Below are positions 33,041-43,490 of a stretch of DNA of 64,000 bases, piece after piece. The notes below the pieces were generated by a model. It worked only from the letters and a program-made list of their open reading frames with translations. It had not been told where the DNA came from and did not search any database. The stretch's first letter is position 1, and the number at the start of each line of letters is the position of its first letter. The stretch comes from Enterococcus phoeniculicola ATCC BAA-412 (GTDB lineage: Bacteria > Bacillota > Bacilli > Lactobacillales > Enterococcaceae): assembly GCF_000407505.1 (NCBI RefSeq), contig NZ_ASWE01000006.1, positions 1 through 64,000 of the forward strand, read 5' to 3'. Position numbers and translations under genes: made by a program.

Positions 33041-35458
33041 ATGAATAAATATGCCGAAGTAATTGTAGACGTCCCTACCATGCAAACCGATCAGCCGTTT
33101 ACATATCTTATTCCGCAAGCACTTCAACCTTCTTTAAGCAAAGGAATGCGTGTAGAAGTTCCTTTTGGTAATGGAAATCGTCATGTACAGGGCTTTGTTA
33201 CATCCGTCATCGAAAATCTATTGCCTAATCCAACAATTCCACTAAAGAGTATTGTGCGGGTTCTTGATCTGGCACCAGTATTGAATGATGAACTTTTATT
33301 GATGGCCGACTTTATGAAAGAAAAAACGTTTGCCTTTAAAATTACCTGTCTGCAAACAATGCTTCCAAGTGTAATGAAAGCCGAATATGAAAAATATATT
33401 TATTTAAAGCAAGAAACCCACTCTGCTAAAAAACTGTATTTTGAAGAACAAACAGAAATCTCCTGGGAAGAAGCAGAGACAAGAGGAATTCTCCCTCCTT
33501 TAATGCAGCTTCGCCAAGAACAAGTCGTTGATATTCGTTATGAAGTCAAAACAAAAAATAAAGTGAAAACGATACGAATGGTGAAGACTGAGCTTTCAAA
33601 AGAGGAGTATCAGAAAGTGCAAGCTGGGATTGCCAAGAATGCAAAAAAACAGATTGAACTTCTTGAGCAGCTAAAAAATCAAGGGGAAGACTACATTTCT
33701 GTGAGCCAGTTTAAGGCACAAGGACTTAGCACAGCCGTGTTAAATCAAGGGAAAGAAAAAGGCTGGTTATCCTTTATTGAAATGGAGCAGTATCGAGATC
33801 CGTTTAACGAGCGGACATTTGAACAGACACATGCCTTAGCGTTAAACCCTGAACAGCAAGTAGCGGTTAATAAAATTGTCGAAAATGTGGGTGAATCCAT
33901 AAGTAAGACATTTTTACTAGAAGGAATTACTGGAAGCGGGAAGACGGAAGTTTACCTGCAAACAATTTCTGAGGTTTTGGCCAAAGGGAAGACAGCGATT
34001 ATGCTCGTTCCTGAAATTGCTCTTACGCCACAAATGGTGGAACGGTTTAAGGGAAGATTTGGTGAGGCAGTAGCGGTTCTTCACAGTGGCTTATCTCAAG
34101 GTGAAAAATATGATGAGTGGCGAAAGATTGAACGTAACGAAGCACAAGTGGTAGTAGGCGCGCGTTCTGCAATTTTTGCTCCCCTTCTAAATCTAGGGGT
34201 GATCATTATTGATGAAGAGCATGAAGCTACCTATAAACAAGATGAATCCCCACGGTATCATGCAAGAGATTTGGCTTTGTGGCGAGGAAATTATCATCAT
34301 TGTCCTGTTGTTCTAGGAAGTGCAACCCCCTCTTTAGAATCAAGATCTCGAGCACAAAAAAATGTTTATCAGTTGTTGACGCTCTCAAAACGAGCAAATC
34401 CAAAAGCCTCCTTACCTAGGGTGGATATTATTGACATGAGAGATGAGTTTAAAAAACAAAATACGTCTTCTTTCTCTCTTGTATTGCAGGAAAAGATAAG
34501 GCAGCGTTTAGAAGACGCTGAGCAAACAGTTTTAATGCTTAATCGCAGGGGCTACTCTTCTTTTGTCATGTGTCGTGACTGCGGGTATGTATTACCTTGT
34601 CCAAACTGTGATATTTCTCTAACACTACATATGGACACAAAGACAATGCGTTGTCATTATTGTGGACATGAAGAGGGGATTCCTCATCGCTGTCCAGACT
34701 GTGGGAAGGACAAAATACGTTATTATGGTACGGGAACACAAAAAGTGGAGGAAGAATTACAGGCACTTTTCCCAGAGGCTCGTATTTTACGAATGGATGT
34801 TGATACGACACGACGAAAAGGGGCACATGAGAAGATTCTTACAGCGTTTGGGGAGAAAAAAGCAGATATATTATTAGGCACACAGATGATTGCTAAAGGA
34901 TTGGATTTTCCGGATGTGACATTAGTGGGTGTACTTAATGCAGATACGTCCCTTAATTTACCCGATTTTCGTTCAAGTGAGCGGACATTCCAGCTTTTAA
35001 CACAGGTAAGCGGACGTGCTGGACGTGCACATAAAGCCGGCGAGGTGATTATTCAAACCTTTAACCCAGAGCATTATGCTATTCAATTGGCGAAAACACA
35101 AAATTATGAGGACTTTTATCGGCAAGAGATGGTTGTTCGTCATCAAAGTGACTATCCCCCATATTATTTCACCGTAAAAATTACAGCAAGCCATCCAGAA
35201 GAACAGGTGGCTGCACAAAAAATATTTGCTGTTGCAAAAGAGCTGAAAGAGACGCTCAGTGACCAAAGTCTGTTATTGGGTCCTACACCAAGTGCTATTT
35301 TGCGAGTGAAAAATCGTTATTACTATCAAATAATTATAAAATATAAGCGAGAGCCTAAGCTACAAGAAGCATTAACGAAGTTATTAAACGATAGCCAAGC
35401 AACACAAAGACAAGGGCTATTGCTCTCCATTGACAGTGAACCAATGCATTTTATTTAA
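33041..35458 (+). CDS. priA: Primosomal protein N' (replication restart helicase)
   Basis: 805 residues. The N-terminal DNA-binding part is followed by the helicase core: GITGSGKT at 295-302, DEEH at 391-394. Four CxxC pairs around 510-550 (CRDCGYVLPCPNC, CHYCGH, CPDCGK) bind zinc. The late motif SQVSGRAGRAH is read as LLTQVSGRAGRA. PriA reloads the replicative helicase at stalled forks. GGAGGAAATGCG precedes ATG 33041. It heads the priA-def-fmt-rsmB-prpC-prkC-rsgA-rpe-thiN gene set found in many Firmicutes. Confidence 0.96.
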   Translation: MNKYAEVIVDVPTMQTDQPFTYLIPQALQPSLSKGMRVEVPFGNGNRHVQGFVTSVIENLLPNPTIPLKSIVRVLDLAPVLNDELLLMADFMKEKTFAFKITCLQTMLPSVMKAEYEKYIYLKQETHSAKKLYFEEQTEISWEEAETRGILPPLMQLRQEQVVDIRYEVKTKNKVKTIRMVKTELSKEEYQKVQAGIAKNAKKQIELLEQLKNQGEDYISVSQFKAQGLSTAVLNQGKEKGWLSFIEMEQYRDPFNERTFEQTHALALNPEQQVAVNKIVENVGESISKTFLLEGITGSGKTEVYLQTISEVLAKGKTAIMLVPEIALTPQMVERFKGRFGEAVAVLHSGLSQGEKYDEWRKIERNEAQVVVGARSAIFAPLLNLGVIIIDEEHEATYKQDESPRYHARDLALWRGNYHHCPVVLGSATPSLESRSRAQKNVYQLLTLSKRANPKASLPRVDIIDMRDEFKKQNTSSFSLVLQEKIRQRLEDAEQTVLMLNRRGYSSFVMCRDCGYVLPCPNCDISLTLHMDTKTMRCHYCGHEEGIPHRCPDCGKDKIRYYGTGTQKVEEELQALFPEARILRMDVDTTRRKGAHEKILTAFGEKKADILLGTQMIAKGLDFPDVTLVGVLNADTSLNLPDFRSSERTFQLLTQVSGRAGRAHKAGEVIIQTFNPEHYAIQLAKTQNYEDFYRQEMVVRHQSDYPPYYFTVKITASHPEEQVAAQKIFAVAKELKETLSDQSLLLGPTPSAILRVKNRYYYQIIIKYKREPKLQEALTKLLNDSQATQRQGLLLSIDSEPMHFI

Positions 35459-35472
35459 GAAAGGAAGCTTGC

Positions 35473-35964
35473 ATGCGTTATCCAATTATTATTTACCCGA
35501 ATGAATACTTAACAAAAAAAATGGCACCTGTAGAAGCGATTACCGATGAGATTATTGCCTTACTGGATGATTTACATGAAACAATGATCGCACATGATGG
35601 AATTGGAATTGCTGCTCCTCAAATTGGGAAAAACCTTCGAATTGCGCTTGTAGAGGTTGATGAAGGAGATTTATTTGAACTGATAAATCCTGAGATTATT
35701 GAGACAAAAGGTTCTAGTATAGATGTAGAGGGATGTTTGAGTATCCCTGAAACGTATGGCACCGTTGAACGTGCCGATGAAATAACTGTTCGTTATTTTG
35801 ATCGTGAGGGAGAAGAAATAGAGGTAGTAGCGTATGAGTATTTGGCACGCGCTTTTCAACATGAGATTGATCATTTAGATGGAAAACTATTTATAGATAA
35901 AATGATTGAACAAATTCCAGCAGACCAGCTAGAAACGTATATGGAGGAGCATCAAGATGACTAA
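35473..35964 (+). CDS. def: Peptide deformylase
   Basis: 163 residues, with all three metallo-hydrolase motifs: GIGIAAPQIG, EGCLSIP and QHEIDHLDG. It removes formyl groups from nascent proteins, the counterpart of fmt encoded next, whose start it overlaps by 8 bp. Short, without the type 2 insertions, so a type 1 enzyme. Enterococci usually have a second, type 2 deformylase elsewhere, which may be the essential one. Confidence 0.95.
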   Translation: MRYPIIIYPNEYLTKKMAPVEAITDEIIALLDDLHETMIAHDGIGIAAPQIGKNLRIALVEVDEGDLFELINPEIIETKGSSIDVEGCLSIPETYGTVERADEITVRYFDREGEEIEVVAYEYLARAFQHEIDHLDGKLFIDKMIEQIPADQLETYMEEHQDD

Positions 35965-36898
35965 AGTAGTATTTATGGGGACACCTGCATTTTCAGTTCC
36001 TATTTTAGAAGGACTCATTGAACAAGGCTATGATGTACAGGCTGTTGTTACACAACCGGATCGCCCAGTGGGAAGAAAAAAAATCATTACAGCAACTCCT
36101 GTAAAAGAAGCTGCGCTTGCCCATCATTTACTTGTTTTACAGCCAGAAAAAATCTCTAGTTCACCAGAGATGGAAAAAATTCAAGAACTTAAGCCAGACA
36201 TTATTGTAACAGCTGCGTTTGGTCAATTTTTACCTGAGAAATTGCTACAGGTGCCTACACATGGAGCAGTAAATGTTCATGCATCGTTGTTGCCTAAATA
36301 TCGTGGAGGAGCTCCTGTTCATTATGCAATCATCAACGGGGAAACTGAAGCAGGTGTAACGATTATGGAAATGATTAAGAAGATGGATGCGGGTGGAATT
36401 TTTTCTCAAGGAAAAGTAGCCATTACGAAACAGGATGATGTAGGAACGATGTTTGAGAAACTTAGCCTTTTAGGAAGGGACTTGTTGCTTGAAACTTTGC
36501 CTAACATTCTTTCTGGTGAGTTGACACCTATACCTCAAAAAGAAGAGGATGTGACATTTTCACCTAATATTTCACGTGAAGAAGAAGCGGTTAATTGGGA
36601 GAAAACAGCAGAAGAGGTGGATAATCAAGTTCGCGGCATGCGCCCTTGGCCAATTGCTTATACAACATATGGTGATATACGTTGGAAGCTTTGGGCGACG
36701 GAGCCACTGGATGAAACAACAGACGAGAAGCCCGGTACAATTATTCATCGGAGTAAAAAAGAGCTTTGGATTGCTTGCGGGAACAAGAGTGTCTTAGCAA
36801 TCAAAGAGCTTCAGCCAGCAGGTAAGGCAAAACAAGACATACAAGCCTTTTTAAATGGGGTTGGACAATCAGTAACTACGGGACAGCAGGTGAACTAA
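35957..36898 (+). CDS. fmt: Methionyl-tRNA formyltransferase
   Basis: 313 residues. FMGTPAFSVPILEGLI opens the formyltransferase fold; the folate-site signature is NVHASLLPKYRGGAPVHYAI with the catalytic Asn/His nearby, and the C-terminal tRNA-binding domain starts near ISREEEAVNW. It formylates initiator Met-tRNA. ATG overlaps def by 8 bp and its stop shares a base with the rsmB start (TAATG). Confidence 0.96.
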   Translation: MTKVVFMGTPAFSVPILEGLIEQGYDVQAVVTQPDRPVGRKKIITATPVKEAALAHHLLVLQPEKISSSPEMEKIQELKPDIIVTAAFGQFLPEKLLQVPTHGAVNVHASLLPKYRGGAPVHYAIINGETEAGVTIMEMIKKMDAGGIFSQGKVAITKQDDVGTMFEKLSLLGRDLLLETLPNILSGELTPIPQKEEDVTFSPNISREEEAVNWEKTAEEVDNQVRGMRPWPIAYTTYGDIRWKLWATEPLDETTDEKPGTIIHRSKKELWIACGNKSVLAIKELQPAGKAKQDIQAFLNGVGQSVTTGQQVN

Positions 36899-38262
36899 TG
36901 GGAAAAAAGATTCCAGCAAAAATTAAGAAATCCGTTCGGTTTGTTGCTCTAGACACGCTAGAACGCGTAAATAAAGGTGGCGCCTATTCTAATTTATTAT
37001 TGAATGATATGATGTCTAAAGCCAAACTAAGTGAAAAAGATGGCCGTTTGTATACAGAGCTAGTTTATGGGACAATTAGTCGCCGTCTGTTACTCGAGTT
37101 TTATCTGCAGCCATTTATTGCAAAAGCAAAAAAAGTAGATGATTGGGTGGTAACGCTCCTATGTCTTTCTCTTTATCAATTGGAATTTTTAGATAAGGTT
37201 CCAGCACATGCTGTGTTAAATGAAGCTGTTGAGATTGGTAAGGCAAGAGGAAACGTGGGAATTGGTAAATTTGTTAATGGCGTTTTACGTTCCATTCAAA
37301 GAGAAGGTCTGCCGAAGATTACTTCTATAAAAGACCCAATGACCCGTTTATCTGTTGAAATTAGTATGCCGCTGTGGCTAACCAAAAAGCTAGTGGAGCA
37401 GCTGGGTGTTGAAGAAACCCTTAAACTAGGACTTTCTCTTTTTGAAGTAAGTCATGTGAGCGCCCGAGTGGACACAAGAATGGTTGAAAGAGAAGAAGTC
37501 ATTGCGACTTTGGAAGAAGAAGAAGGAATCTTTGCACGAGAAAGCGTGGTTTCCCCTTATGGAGTAGTTGCAGAAAAAGGCTATTTGGCTAATAGCAGAT
37601 TATTTCAGTATGGGTTAATGACGATTCAAGATGAAAGCTCTATGCTTGTGGCACCGGCTATGCAAATTCAAAAACACCATAAAGTACTTGATGCATGTGC
37701 TGCACCAGGTGGAAAAACAACTCATATTGCCACCTTCCTTGATCCGACATTTGGCGGAGAAGTCACTGCTTTAGATATTCACGATCATAAAGTGAAGCTT
37801 ATTGAAGAGAATGCTCGCAGATTGCGTGTAGAAGAGGCTATCCATGCCCAAAAAATGGATGCTAGAGCGATTCATGAACAGTTTGAGCCAGAAAGCTTTG
37901 ACCGTATTTTAGTAGATGCACCTTGTTCTGGATTAGGACTTATGCGTAGAAAGCCCGATATTAAGTACCATAAAAAATTAGAGGATTTTTTACAGTTGCA
38001 AAAAATTCAATTAGAAATTTTAGAAAGTGCGGCCCCAACACTAAAACATTCGGGTATAATGACATATAGTACATGTACAATTACAAAAGAAGAGAACCAA
38101 GAAGTAATTGAAACTTTCTTAGCAGCTCATCCAGAGTTTGAAAAAGTTGAAGTCACTGTTAATCCGCAGATTCAAGATGCGGTGTCAGACGACCAGTTGA
38201 CATTGTATCCTCATCAATATATGACTGATGGGTTCTTTATCTGTTGTTTACGTAAAAAGTAG
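36898..38262 (+). CDS. rsmB: 16S rRNA (cytosine-967-C5) methyltransferase
   Basis: 454 residues. An N-terminal NusB-like RNA-binding domain (about 1-140) precedes the methyltransferase with the SAM loop LDACAAPGGKTTH and the double-Cys active site: DAPCSGLGLMRRKPD and YSTCTIT. It methylates C967 of 16S rRNA. The start ATG 36898 overlaps the fmt stop by one base. It is followed by prpC. Confidence 0.95.
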   Translation: MGKKIPAKIKKSVRFVALDTLERVNKGGAYSNLLLNDMMSKAKLSEKDGRLYTELVYGTISRRLLLEFYLQPFIAKAKKVDDWVVTLLCLSLYQLEFLDKVPAHAVLNEAVEIGKARGNVGIGKFVNGVLRSIQREGLPKITSIKDPMTRLSVEISMPLWLTKKLVEQLGVEETLKLGLSLFEVSHVSARVDTRMVEREEVIATLEEEEGIFARESVVSPYGVVAEKGYLANSRLFQYGLMTIQDESSMLVAPAMQIQKHHKVLDACAAPGGKTTHIATFLDPTFGGEVTALDIHDHKVKLIEENARRLRVEEAIHAQKMDARAIHEQFEPESFDRILVDAPCSGLGLMRRKPDIKYHKKLEDFLQLQKIQLEILESAAPTLKHSGIMTYSTCTITKEENQEVIETFLAAHPEFEKVEVTVNPQIQDAVSDDQLTLYPHQYMTDGFFICCLRKK

Positions 38263-38275
38263 TGAGGTGAATGGA

Positions 38276-39037
38276 ATGAACATTTATTTTCAATCAGATG
38301 TTGGAAGACGTAGAAACTCAAATCAAGATTATACCAATCTTTTTAAGAACAAACATGGTATTCAGTTAGCAATTTTAGCAGATGGCATGGGTGGACATTT
38401 GGCAGGAGATGTAGCAAGCCAGATGGCTGTAAATGATCTGGGAAACGCATGGGAAGAGGCAGAAATTCTTGATGAAGAGAAAGCTGCACAATGGTTTATT
38501 CAGCAACTTCAACTAGAGAATGATCGAATCTATGAGAAGGGGCAGTCCATGCCAGAATATAACGGCATGGGAACAACAGTTGTTGCAGTCGCTATATTTG
38601 AACATAATTTTGTGATTGCAAATGTTGGTGATAGCCGCGCTTACTTAATTCGTAATCAAAAAATTCTTCAGCTGACTGAAGACCATTCTTTGGTGAATGA
38701 GCTAGTAAAGTCTGGCGAAATCAGTAAGGAAATGGCGGCAAATCATCCACGTAAAAATGTATTAACACGTTCGGTTGGCATGCCCGGTCTTTTGGAAGTC
38801 GATGTTACAAATCAGGAATGGTTGGATAAAGACTTTGTTTTGTTGTGTTCAGATGGGCTAACAAACATGGTGAGTGAAGAAGAAATAGTCAACGTTGTCC
38901 ATGGTACAGGGAGTCTTGAAGAAAAAGTCAACGAATTAATTGAAAAAGCCAATGCTGCAGGTGGCGCAGACAACATTACAGTATTAATCATTCAGTGTGA
39001 GGAGGAAGGGCCATGCTTGAAATCGGGCGAAAATTAA
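38276..39037 (+). CDS. prpC: PP2C-type serine/threonine phosphatase (IreP/PrpC-like)
   Basis: 253 residues from ATG 38276 with GAGGTGA 8 bp upstream; the frame opening at 38228 lies inside rsmB. Metal-binding motifs are complete: [39 protein letters not shown] and GGADNITV. It dephosphorylates the PASTA kinase and its targets. It overlaps prkC by 25 bp, as in E. faecalis ireP-ireK, where the balance sets cell-wall stress tolerance. Confidence 0.94.
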   Translation: MNIYFQSDVGRRRNSNQDYTNLFKNKHGIQLAILADGMGGHLAGDVASQMAVNDLGNAWEEAEILDEEKAAQWFIQQLQLENDRIYEKGQSMPEYNGMGTTVVAVAIFEHNFVIANVGDSRAYLIRNQKILQLTEDHSLVNELVKSGEISKEMAANHPRKNVLTRSVGMPGLLEVDVTNQEWLDKDFVLLCSDGLTNMVSEEEIVNVVHGTGSLEEKVNELIEKANAAGGADNITVLIIQCEEEGPCLKSGEN

Positions 39038-41025
39038 ACGGCCGATATAAAATTATCGGAAATATTGGCAGCGGTGGTATGGCAAATGTTTTTCTTGCAC
39101 ATGATTTGATTTTAGATCGTGATGTTGCAGTAAAGGTTCTGCGTTTTGACTTTCAAAATGATACGGCAGCAATTCGCCGGTTTCAAAGAGAAGCGTTAGC
39201 AGCTACTGAGCTTGTTCATACTAATATTGTGAGTGTGTATGATGTTGGTGAAGAAGAAGGAATGCAGTATTTAGTAATGGAATATGTAAAAGGGATGGAT
39301 TTGAAGAGATACATTCAGACTCATTACCCGATTCCTTACGCAACAGTTGTTGATATTATGCAGCAGATTCTATCTGCGATTTCATTGGCCCACGATCATC
39401 GAATTATTCATCGAGACTTAAAGCCTCAAAATATTTTGATGGATGAAAATGGTACAGTCAAAATTACTGATTTCGGGATTGCGATTGCACTTTCTGAAAC
39501 CTCTATTACACAAACGAATACAATGTTGGGCTCTGTTCATTATCTTTCTCCCGAGCAAGCAAGAGGAAGCATGGCAACAAAACAATCAGATATTTATGCC
39601 TTAGGAATTATTTTGTATGAGTTGATGACTGGAAATGTACCTTTTGATGGCGAATCTGCTGTAACTATTGCGTTAAAGCATTTTCAAAATGAATTACCCT
39701 CTATAAAAAATTATGATAGAAATGCACCGCAGTCAATGGAAAATGTCATTCTAAAAGCGACAGCAAAAGATACCGCAGATCGCTATAAAACAGCAGAAGA
39801 GATGAGTCATGATTTGGCGACAGTATTGTCTCCTGAGCGATTAAATGAACCCGCATGGAAGCCAGTTGCCATGTTAGACGAGACAATAGCATTGCCTGAT
39901 ATGAAAGAAGAGCTGGCGAAAAAACAGCCACCTGTTGTCCCACAGGAAAAACCGGAAAATAAGGTGGCGGAAGCGCCAGAAGAACCAAAAAAGAAGAGAA
40001 AACGACGCTGGCTTATTCCCTTGTTCATTATTTTTATTTTGGCGTTGGGTGGTGTGGGCTATCTTTGGGCAACGAGCGGAAGTAAAGATATTCCAGTTCC
40101 AGATGTATCGAACCTGACAGAAGCAGAAGCCATTGCTGAGCTGGAATCTAAAAATCTAAAAGTTGCAAGGGAAACAGAAAAGATTCCAGACGATAAAATT
40201 GAGGAAGGTCTTGTTGTTAAGACAGATCCTGCTGCAGGAACAGATGTAAAAGAAGGTAGTAATACAGAGATCATTCTATTCATCAGTTCTGGAACGAAAA
40301 AAATTTCGTTGAAGGACTATGAAGGGGAACAAATAGATGATGCGGTTGCTGAGTTAAAAGGCTTGGGATTTTCTGAAAATCAAATTAAAATTGTTCAGAC
40401 TTACGATGAAAGTGTTGAAGAGGGTGAAATTATCACACAAAATCCTTCTAAGGATGATGAAGTAGATCCTAAATCAGATACTATTTCATTTACAGTAAGC
40501 AGAGGAAAAGAGACCGTTACGCTAGAAAATTATATTGGAAAAAGTTATCAAGATGCGTTAGATGATTTAACAAGCAAAGGGATTTCTACTAGCCAAATTC
40601 AAATAGAGTATCAAGAATCTGATGAAAGTCCTAATATGGTCATTGATCAAAACTTCTATAGTGGAACAGAGGTTGTTCCTAGTGAGGCTTCTCTTGTTTT
40701 GTATGTGAGTAAAGAACGTGAGAAAATAAAATTAGACGATATCAGTAGTTACTCAAAAAAAGATGCGAGAGACTATCTAAATGAAATTGGGATGACGATT
40801 AGTGAGCAGGAAGAGTACAGTGATACTGTTAGTTCTGGTCAAGTTATTCGGACTGATCCTAGTGGTGGGGCAGAGCTTCAAAAGGGCAGTACGGTGAAAG
40901 TTATTTTCTCTAAGGGGAAAGATCCAGCTACTGAGGAAACTACATCAGAAGATAAGAATAAGCCTAAAGAAGCTGACAAAACGACTGATTCTCCTGATTC
41001 AAAAGAAGATACAAATCAACCTTAA
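39013..41025 (+). CDS. prkC: PASTA-domain serine/threonine kinase (IreK/PrkC-like)
   Basis: 670 residues. Kinase domain 10-270: GSGGMANV, K41, HRDLKPQN with D135, DFG with D153. A basic stretch (KKKRKRR) leads to the single membrane helix at about 333-354. Outside lie about four PASTA repeats (about 359-640), each ending in a ...SSGTK/VSRGK/VSKER/FSKGK type strand, then a Ser/Thr/Glu/Lys-rich tail. PASTA repeats bind muropeptides or lipid II. The E. faecalis counterpart IreK drives intrinsic cephalosporin resistance and has five repeats, so this one may be shorter. Confidence 0.95.
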   Translation: MLEIGRKLNGRYKIIGNIGSGGMANVFLAHDLILDRDVAVKVLRFDFQNDTAAIRRFQREALAATELVHTNIVSVYDVGEEEGMQYLVMEYVKGMDLKRYIQTHYPIPYATVVDIMQQILSAISLAHDHRIIHRDLKPQNILMDENGTVKITDFGIAIALSETSITQTNTMLGSVHYLSPEQARGSMATKQSDIYALGIILYELMTGNVPFDGESAVTIALKHFQNELPSIKNYDRNAPQSMENVILKATAKDTADRYKTAEEMSHDLATVLSPERLNEPAWKPVAMLDETIALPDMKEELAKKQPPVVPQEKPENKVAEAPEEPKKKRKRRWLIPLFIIFILALGGVGYLWATSGSKDIPVPDVSNLTEAEAIAELESKNLKVARETEKIPDDKIEEGLVVKTDPAAGTDVKEGSNTEIILFISSGTKKISLKDYEGEQIDDAVAELKGLGFSENQIKIVQTYDESVEEGEIITQNPSKDDEVDPKSDTISFTVSRGKETVTLENYIGKSYQDALDDLTSKGISTSQIQIEYQESDESPNMVIDQNFYSGTEVVPSEASLVLYVSKEREKIKLDDISSYSKKDARDYLNEIGMTISEQEEYSDTVSSGQVIRTDPSGGAELQKGSTVKVIFSKGKDPATEETTSEDKNKPKEADKTTDSPDSKEDTNQP

Positions 41026-41050
41026 ACAAAATTATTATAGTTTGTAAGAA

Positions 41051-41083
41051 GAGGAAGAAAATCCTATCCGATTTTCTTCCTCT
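41051..41083 (+). terminator. Terminator of prkC
   Basis: GAGGAAGAAAATC pairs with GATTTTCTTCCTC around a short loop, followed by TTTTTT. Confidence 0.85.
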
Positions 41084-41176
41084 TTTTTATTGAACAGGAA
41101 AACAAACACAGGAATTTTTCCCATCTTGAAAAAGAGTGTGTTAGAATAAATAAGACAAAAGAGATTGCTTTAGGAG

Positions 41177-42064
41177 GTGTCATTTATTAAAGGACAGATT
41201 AGAAAAGCACTAAGCGGATTTTATTATATATATTCAGACGGTGAGACTTATCAGACGCGTGCTCGAGGAAATTTTCGAAATAGACAAATCACTCCCTTAG
41301 TGGGCGATGAAGTCATTTTTGAAAGTAGTAGTTTGACGGATGGCTACTTATTGGAAATTATGCCTCGTGAAAATGAATTGGTGCGTCCCCCGGTAGCAAA
41401 TGTAGATCAGGGCGTTGTAGTAACTAGTTTAGTTGAACCAGATTTTTCCTATAATCTACTTGATCGGTTTTTAGTGACGCTGGAAAATAAAGGGATTGAA
41501 CCCATTATTTATTTAAGCAAGACAGATTTAGATCCAACCAATCCGCTAATTAAAGAAGTCAAACAAGTCTATGAAGCGATTGGCTATACGGTCATCATTC
41601 CAAAAAAGGAACAAGAAGTTACCGAGCTAGAACGACAATTTCCTGAAAGAGTAACGGTTTTTATGGGACAATCTGGTGCAGGAAAATCAACATTGCTTAA
41701 TCGGCTTGCCCCGCATTTAGCACTAGAGACTGCTGAAATATCAGAAGCGCTGGGACGAGGAAAGCATACAACCCGGCATGTTGAGCTACTTCCTATTTAT
41801 GATGGTTTAGTTGCTGACACACCTGGATTTAGTGCCATTGAGTTTTTAGAAATTCAAGCGGTTGATTTACCTAAGGAATTTCCTGAATTTGTAAAAGCTG
41901 CTCCATTTTGTAAGTTTCGTGAGTGTAAGCATGATAAGGAGCCTTCTTGTGAGGTAAAAAGACGAGTAGAAACAAAGGAAATTGCACAAACAAGATATGA
42001 AAACTATAAACAATTTTTACAGGAAATAGAAAATAAACGACCTGTTTATAAAAAGAAAAAATAG
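41177..42064 (+). CDS. rsgA: Ribosome small-subunit GTPase RsgA
   Basis: About 292-295 residues. An N-terminal OB fold (KGQIRKALSGFYYIY) precedes a circularly permuted GTPase: G4 LSKTDLD, then G1 GQSGAGKSTLLN and G3 DTPGF, and a C-terminal zinc knuckle CKFRECKHDKEPSCEV. It checks late 30S maturation. The start is odd. GTG 41177 sits inside AGGAGGTG and upstream frame is closed by TAG 41171, whereas ATT 41186 lies 7 bp after the Shine-Dalgarno and gives MKGQIRKALSGFYY, like homologues. It opens after a 150-bp gap, so probably has its own promoter. Confidence 0.93.
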   Translation: MSFIKGQIRKALSGFYYIYSDGETYQTRARGNFRNRQITPLVGDEVIFESSSLTDGYLLEIMPRENELVRPPVANVDQGVVVTSLVEPDFSYNLLDRFLVTLENKGIEPIIYLSKTDLDPTNPLIKEVKQVYEAIGYTVIIPKKEQEVTELERQFPERVTVFMGQSGAGKSTLLNRLAPHLALETAEISEALGRGKHTTRHVELLPIYDGLVADTPGFSAIEFLEIQAVDLPKEFPEFVKAAPFCKFRECKHDKEPSCEVKRRVETKEIAQTRYENYKQFLQEIENKRPVYKKKK

Positions 42065-42076
42065 GAGGTAACAAGA

Positions 42077-42727
42077 ATGAAGATTGCACCATCCATTTTA
42101 AGCGCAGATTTTGCAAATTTACAAAGAGATGTTCAATTAGTTGAAAAAGCAGGGGTAGACTATATTCATGTGGATGTTATGGACGGTCAATTTGTGCCGA
42201 ACATAACTATTGGAGCAGGAGTTGTAGCCGCATTACGTCCAGTAACAAAATTACCATTAGATGTGCATTTAATGATTGCAAATCCAGAAAATTTCATTGA
42301 TGATTTTGCAAAAGCAGGCTCCGATATCATTATGGTTCATGTAGAGGCCACACCTCATATACATCGTGCAATTCAAATGATTCAAGCTCATGGAGTGAAG
42401 TCTGGAGTGGTTATTAATCCTGGAACACCTGTAGCATCGATTGAGCATGTCCTTTCAATGGTGGACCAGGTCTTAGTGATGACAGTAAATCCTGGCTTTG
42501 GAGGTCAGAGCTTTATTGAGGAATGTGTTGGAAAGATTGCTGAGCTTTCTGCTATTCGAAAAGAAAATGGCTATAAATATGAAATTGAGGTAGATGGTGG
42601 AATTGTACCTGAGACCGCTGAAAAATGTAAAGCTGCTGGAGCAGATGTATTCGTAGCAGGTTCTTACATTTATTCTGCAGAAGATCCAACCCAACGAATT
42701 GATTTATTAAAAGAGGCGTTACGATAA
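42077..42727 (+). CDS. rpe: Ribulose-phosphate 3-epimerase
   Basis: 216 residues, TIM barrel. MKIAPSILSADFANL, HVDVMDGQFVPN, DVHLMI, MTVNPGFGGQ and EVDGGI carry the metal ligands and catalytic Asp residues. It interconverts ribulose and xylulose 5-phosphate in the pentose phosphate pathway. AGGAGGT lies about 7 bp before ATG 42077. thiN follows one base after its stop. Confidence 0.96.
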   Translation: MKIAPSILSADFANLQRDVQLVEKAGVDYIHVDVMDGQFVPNITIGAGVVAALRPVTKLPLDVHLMIANPENFIDDFAKAGSDIIMVHVEATPHIHRAIQMIQAHGVKSGVVINPGTPVASIEHVLSMVDQVLVMTVNPGFGGQSFIEECVGKIAELSAIRKENGYKYEIEVDGGIVPETAEKCKAAGADVFVAGSYIYSAEDPTQRIDLLKEALR

Positions 42728-42728
42728 G

Positions 42729-43367
42729 ATGAATATTTTAGTTGTAGCCGGAGCGAATCCGCAAACGTGGCCGGAAATCCTTCCTTCTGAGTTTGATATT
42801 TTTGTAGGTGTAGATAGAGGAGGTCTTTTTCTTTTAGAAAGAGGATTTCCTTTAGATATAGCCATTGGTGATTTTGATTCTTTAGCAAGAAAAGAAAAGA
42901 TATCTGTCCTTGAACAAGCAAAAGAAGTGATAGAATCACAGCCCGAGAAAGATGACACGGACACGCAGCTCGCTTTACAACATGTGTTTCGGACATTTCC
43001 AGAAGGGAATGTTACATTAATTGGAGCTACAGGTGGACGCTTAGACCACTTGTTATCGAATCTCTGGCTAGGACTAGAGCCGCGATTTTTCCCATTCTTG
43101 TCGCGATTTGTACTGAAGGATAGACAAAATAATGTACGATTCTATTCTCCAGGAAATTATCGAATCTACAAAGAGCCGCAGATGAAGTATCTTGCGTATT
43201 GTTGTTTAACACCTGTGGAAAACCTTTCTTTGTTTGAAAGTAAATATTTGCTGGAAAATGTGGCTGTTTCTTATCCTTATTCTTATGCAAGTAATGAGTT
43301 TGTTACAGAGACTGCTAGTTTTTCATTTGGGAAGGGGATCATTGCGGTAATCCAAAGTAAAGATTAA
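42729..43367 (+). CDS. thiN: Thiamine pyrophosphokinase
   Basis: 212 residues. The catalytic domain has GVDRGGLFLLERGFPLDIAIGDFDS, EKDDTDTQLAL and GATGGRLDH; the C-terminal beta domain binds thiamine. It makes thiamine diphosphate directly from thiamine, so it is the natural partner of the ThiT importer. It is the last gene of this operon; a strong hairpin follows. It has no TPP riboswitch of its own. Confidence 0.93.
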   Translation: MNILVVAGANPQTWPEILPSEFDIFVGVDRGGLFLLERGFPLDIAIGDFDSLARKEKISVLEQAKEVIESQPEKDDTDTQLALQHVFRTFPEGNVTLIGATGGRLDHLLSNLWLGLEPRFFPFLSRFVLKDRQNNVRFYSPGNYRIYKEPQMKYLAYCCLTPVENLSLFESKYLLENVAVSYPYSYASNEFVTETASFSFGKGIIAVIQSKD

Positions 43368-43420
43368 TAAGAAAAAAGGGTATACTGATGTGAGCTTGCC
43401 CATAATTAAACTGATAGCAG

Positions 43421-43469
43421 CACTGCCGTTACATTCATGAAAATTGATAGGTGACGGTGGTGTTTTTTT
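43421..43469 (+). terminator. Terminator of the rsgA-rpe-thiN unit
   Basis: CACTGCCGTTAC pairs along 12 bp with GTGACGGTGGTG (several wobbles), loop of 18 nt, then seven T. Confidence 0.85.
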
Positions 43470-43490
43470 GCTGCTTAAAAATCAGCAAAT

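Noticed and set aside
41171-41200. Frameshift or truncation at the rsgA start
   Set aside because: The protein aligns with homologues from its first residues, so nothing is missing; an unusual start codon explains the sequence better.
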